Source of the DNA: Chrysosporum bergii ANA360D | GTDB taxonomy: Bacteria; Cyanobacteriota; Cyanobacteriia; Cyanobacteriales; Nostocaceae | Assembly (NCBI RefSeq): GCF_029891735.1 | Contig: NZ_JANQDH010000012.1 | Location: 62,001 to 126,000, forward strand | Length of the DNA: 64,000 bases | Reading direction: 5' to 3' | In this document: piece after piece, positions 63,794-64,000 of the stretch | Position numbering within the stretch: the stretch's first letter is position 1 | How the letters are laid out: each line of letters begins with the position of its first letter | Made by a program: the position numbers and the translations under genes | The notes under the pieces: model-generated | The model's database searches: none | The model's input: only the letters and a program-made list of their open reading frames with translations | Told to the model about the DNA's origin: nothing

Positions 63794-64000
63794 GTGTCTA
63801 CCGTGAGAAAATTAACAGATTCTGACAAACAAGAAATCCTGAAATTATATCGAGAAAGTGTCGAAACAACCTCAACTTTAGCAGAACGCTATGGTGTGAG
63901 TAACTCGACCATCAGTCGCTTGCTCAAAAGTACCTTACCAGAAGATGAATACGAATATCTCGTTTCTCTCAAGCGTGCCGCCAGAACTCCTGAAGGTAGG
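63794..64000 (+). CDS. HTH protein, truncated by the window end
   Basis: The 5' 69 codons of a gene that continues past the window. From residue 4 it reads RKLTDSDKQEILKLYRESV, then TLAERYGVSNSTISRLLKS, a transposase/Homeodomain-like HTH. GTG at 63794 is chosen because AGGA lies six bases upstream; GTG at 63803 and TTG at 63791 are alternatives in the same frame. It follows the membrane protein by 8 bp. Confidence 0.72.
   Translation, partial: MSTVRKLTDSDKQEILKLYRESVETTSTLAERYGVSNSTISRLLKSTLPEDEYEYLVSLKRAARTPEGR

Overview
The window comes from the chromosome of a filamentous, heterocyst-forming cyanobacterium (order Nostocales). The evidence is a hetP-family gene preceded by a near-perfect HetR-type operator, a Gun4 chlorophyll-biosynthesis protein, many copies of the cyanobacterial HIP1 octamer (GCGATCGC), cyanobacterial short tandem repeats, and gene orders typical of the group (dnaK-dnaJ-tusA-like-rsgA; ffh-rpsP-KH-phoH). 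I cannot name the species from the sequence alone.

Layout. 0-10.6 kb is mostly housekeeping: dnaK, dnaJ, a TusA-like protein and rsgA; a GH57 glycogen branching enzyme; a DUF3531 protein; a TPR protein; an ECF-like ABC ATPase; rsmG. 10.7-17.9 kb is an accessory island holding a type I restriction-modification locus: hsdR, a dinD remnant, and one reading frame fusing HsdS to HsdM. It is flanked by an intact DUF29 gene, a 5' fragment of a DUF29 gene and a 3' fragment of a DUF29 gene, as if the locus had landed in a DUF29 family gene. 18-30.5 kb returns to metabolism: icd, gun4, a sugar-type ABC ATPase, a lipoprotein, mtnA, a secreted Cys-containing protein, dxs, an SLH protein, rpiA and a GH116 glycosidase. 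30.5-33.8 kb is gene-poor: hetP with its HetR box, then about 2 kb of repeat relics.

33.8-45.7 kb is the most interesting region, a probable RiPP (ribosomally made, modified peptide) cluster. The plus strand carries an HTH protein, a C39-peptidase ABC exporter with an N-terminal cyclic-nucleotide-binding-like domain, an HlyD adaptor and a parvulin-type prolyl isomerase. Facing them on the minus strand are seven small double-glycine-type peptides, six of them paralogous, followed by an APH-fold kinase and a HopA1-family protein. Kinase plus HopA1 is the split Ser/Thr dehydratase pair known from thioviridamide and class V lanthipeptide pathways, yet none of the predicted core peptides contains cysteine, so ordinary (thioether) lanthionine rings cannot be the product.

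46-58 kb holds an M16 peptidase pair in which the active-site motif and the R/Y motif lie on separate subunits, a divergent TetR regulator, DUF4332, DUF29 and PhzF proteins, the ffh-rpsP-KH-phoH block, a DUF6816 protein and an ABC exporter. 58.1-61.7 kb holds tRNA-Tyr, tRNA-Thr and tRNA-Arg, with a 3.2 kb islet bounded by a perfect 50-bp duplication of the tRNA-Thr 3' end. The islet carries one large AT-rich gene (duplicated cyanobacterial N-terminal domain, glycine-rich hydrophobic hairpin, TPR, GUN4) and no integrase. The window ends with a conserved cyanobacterial protein, an eight-segment membrane protein and the start of an HTH protein cut by the window edge.
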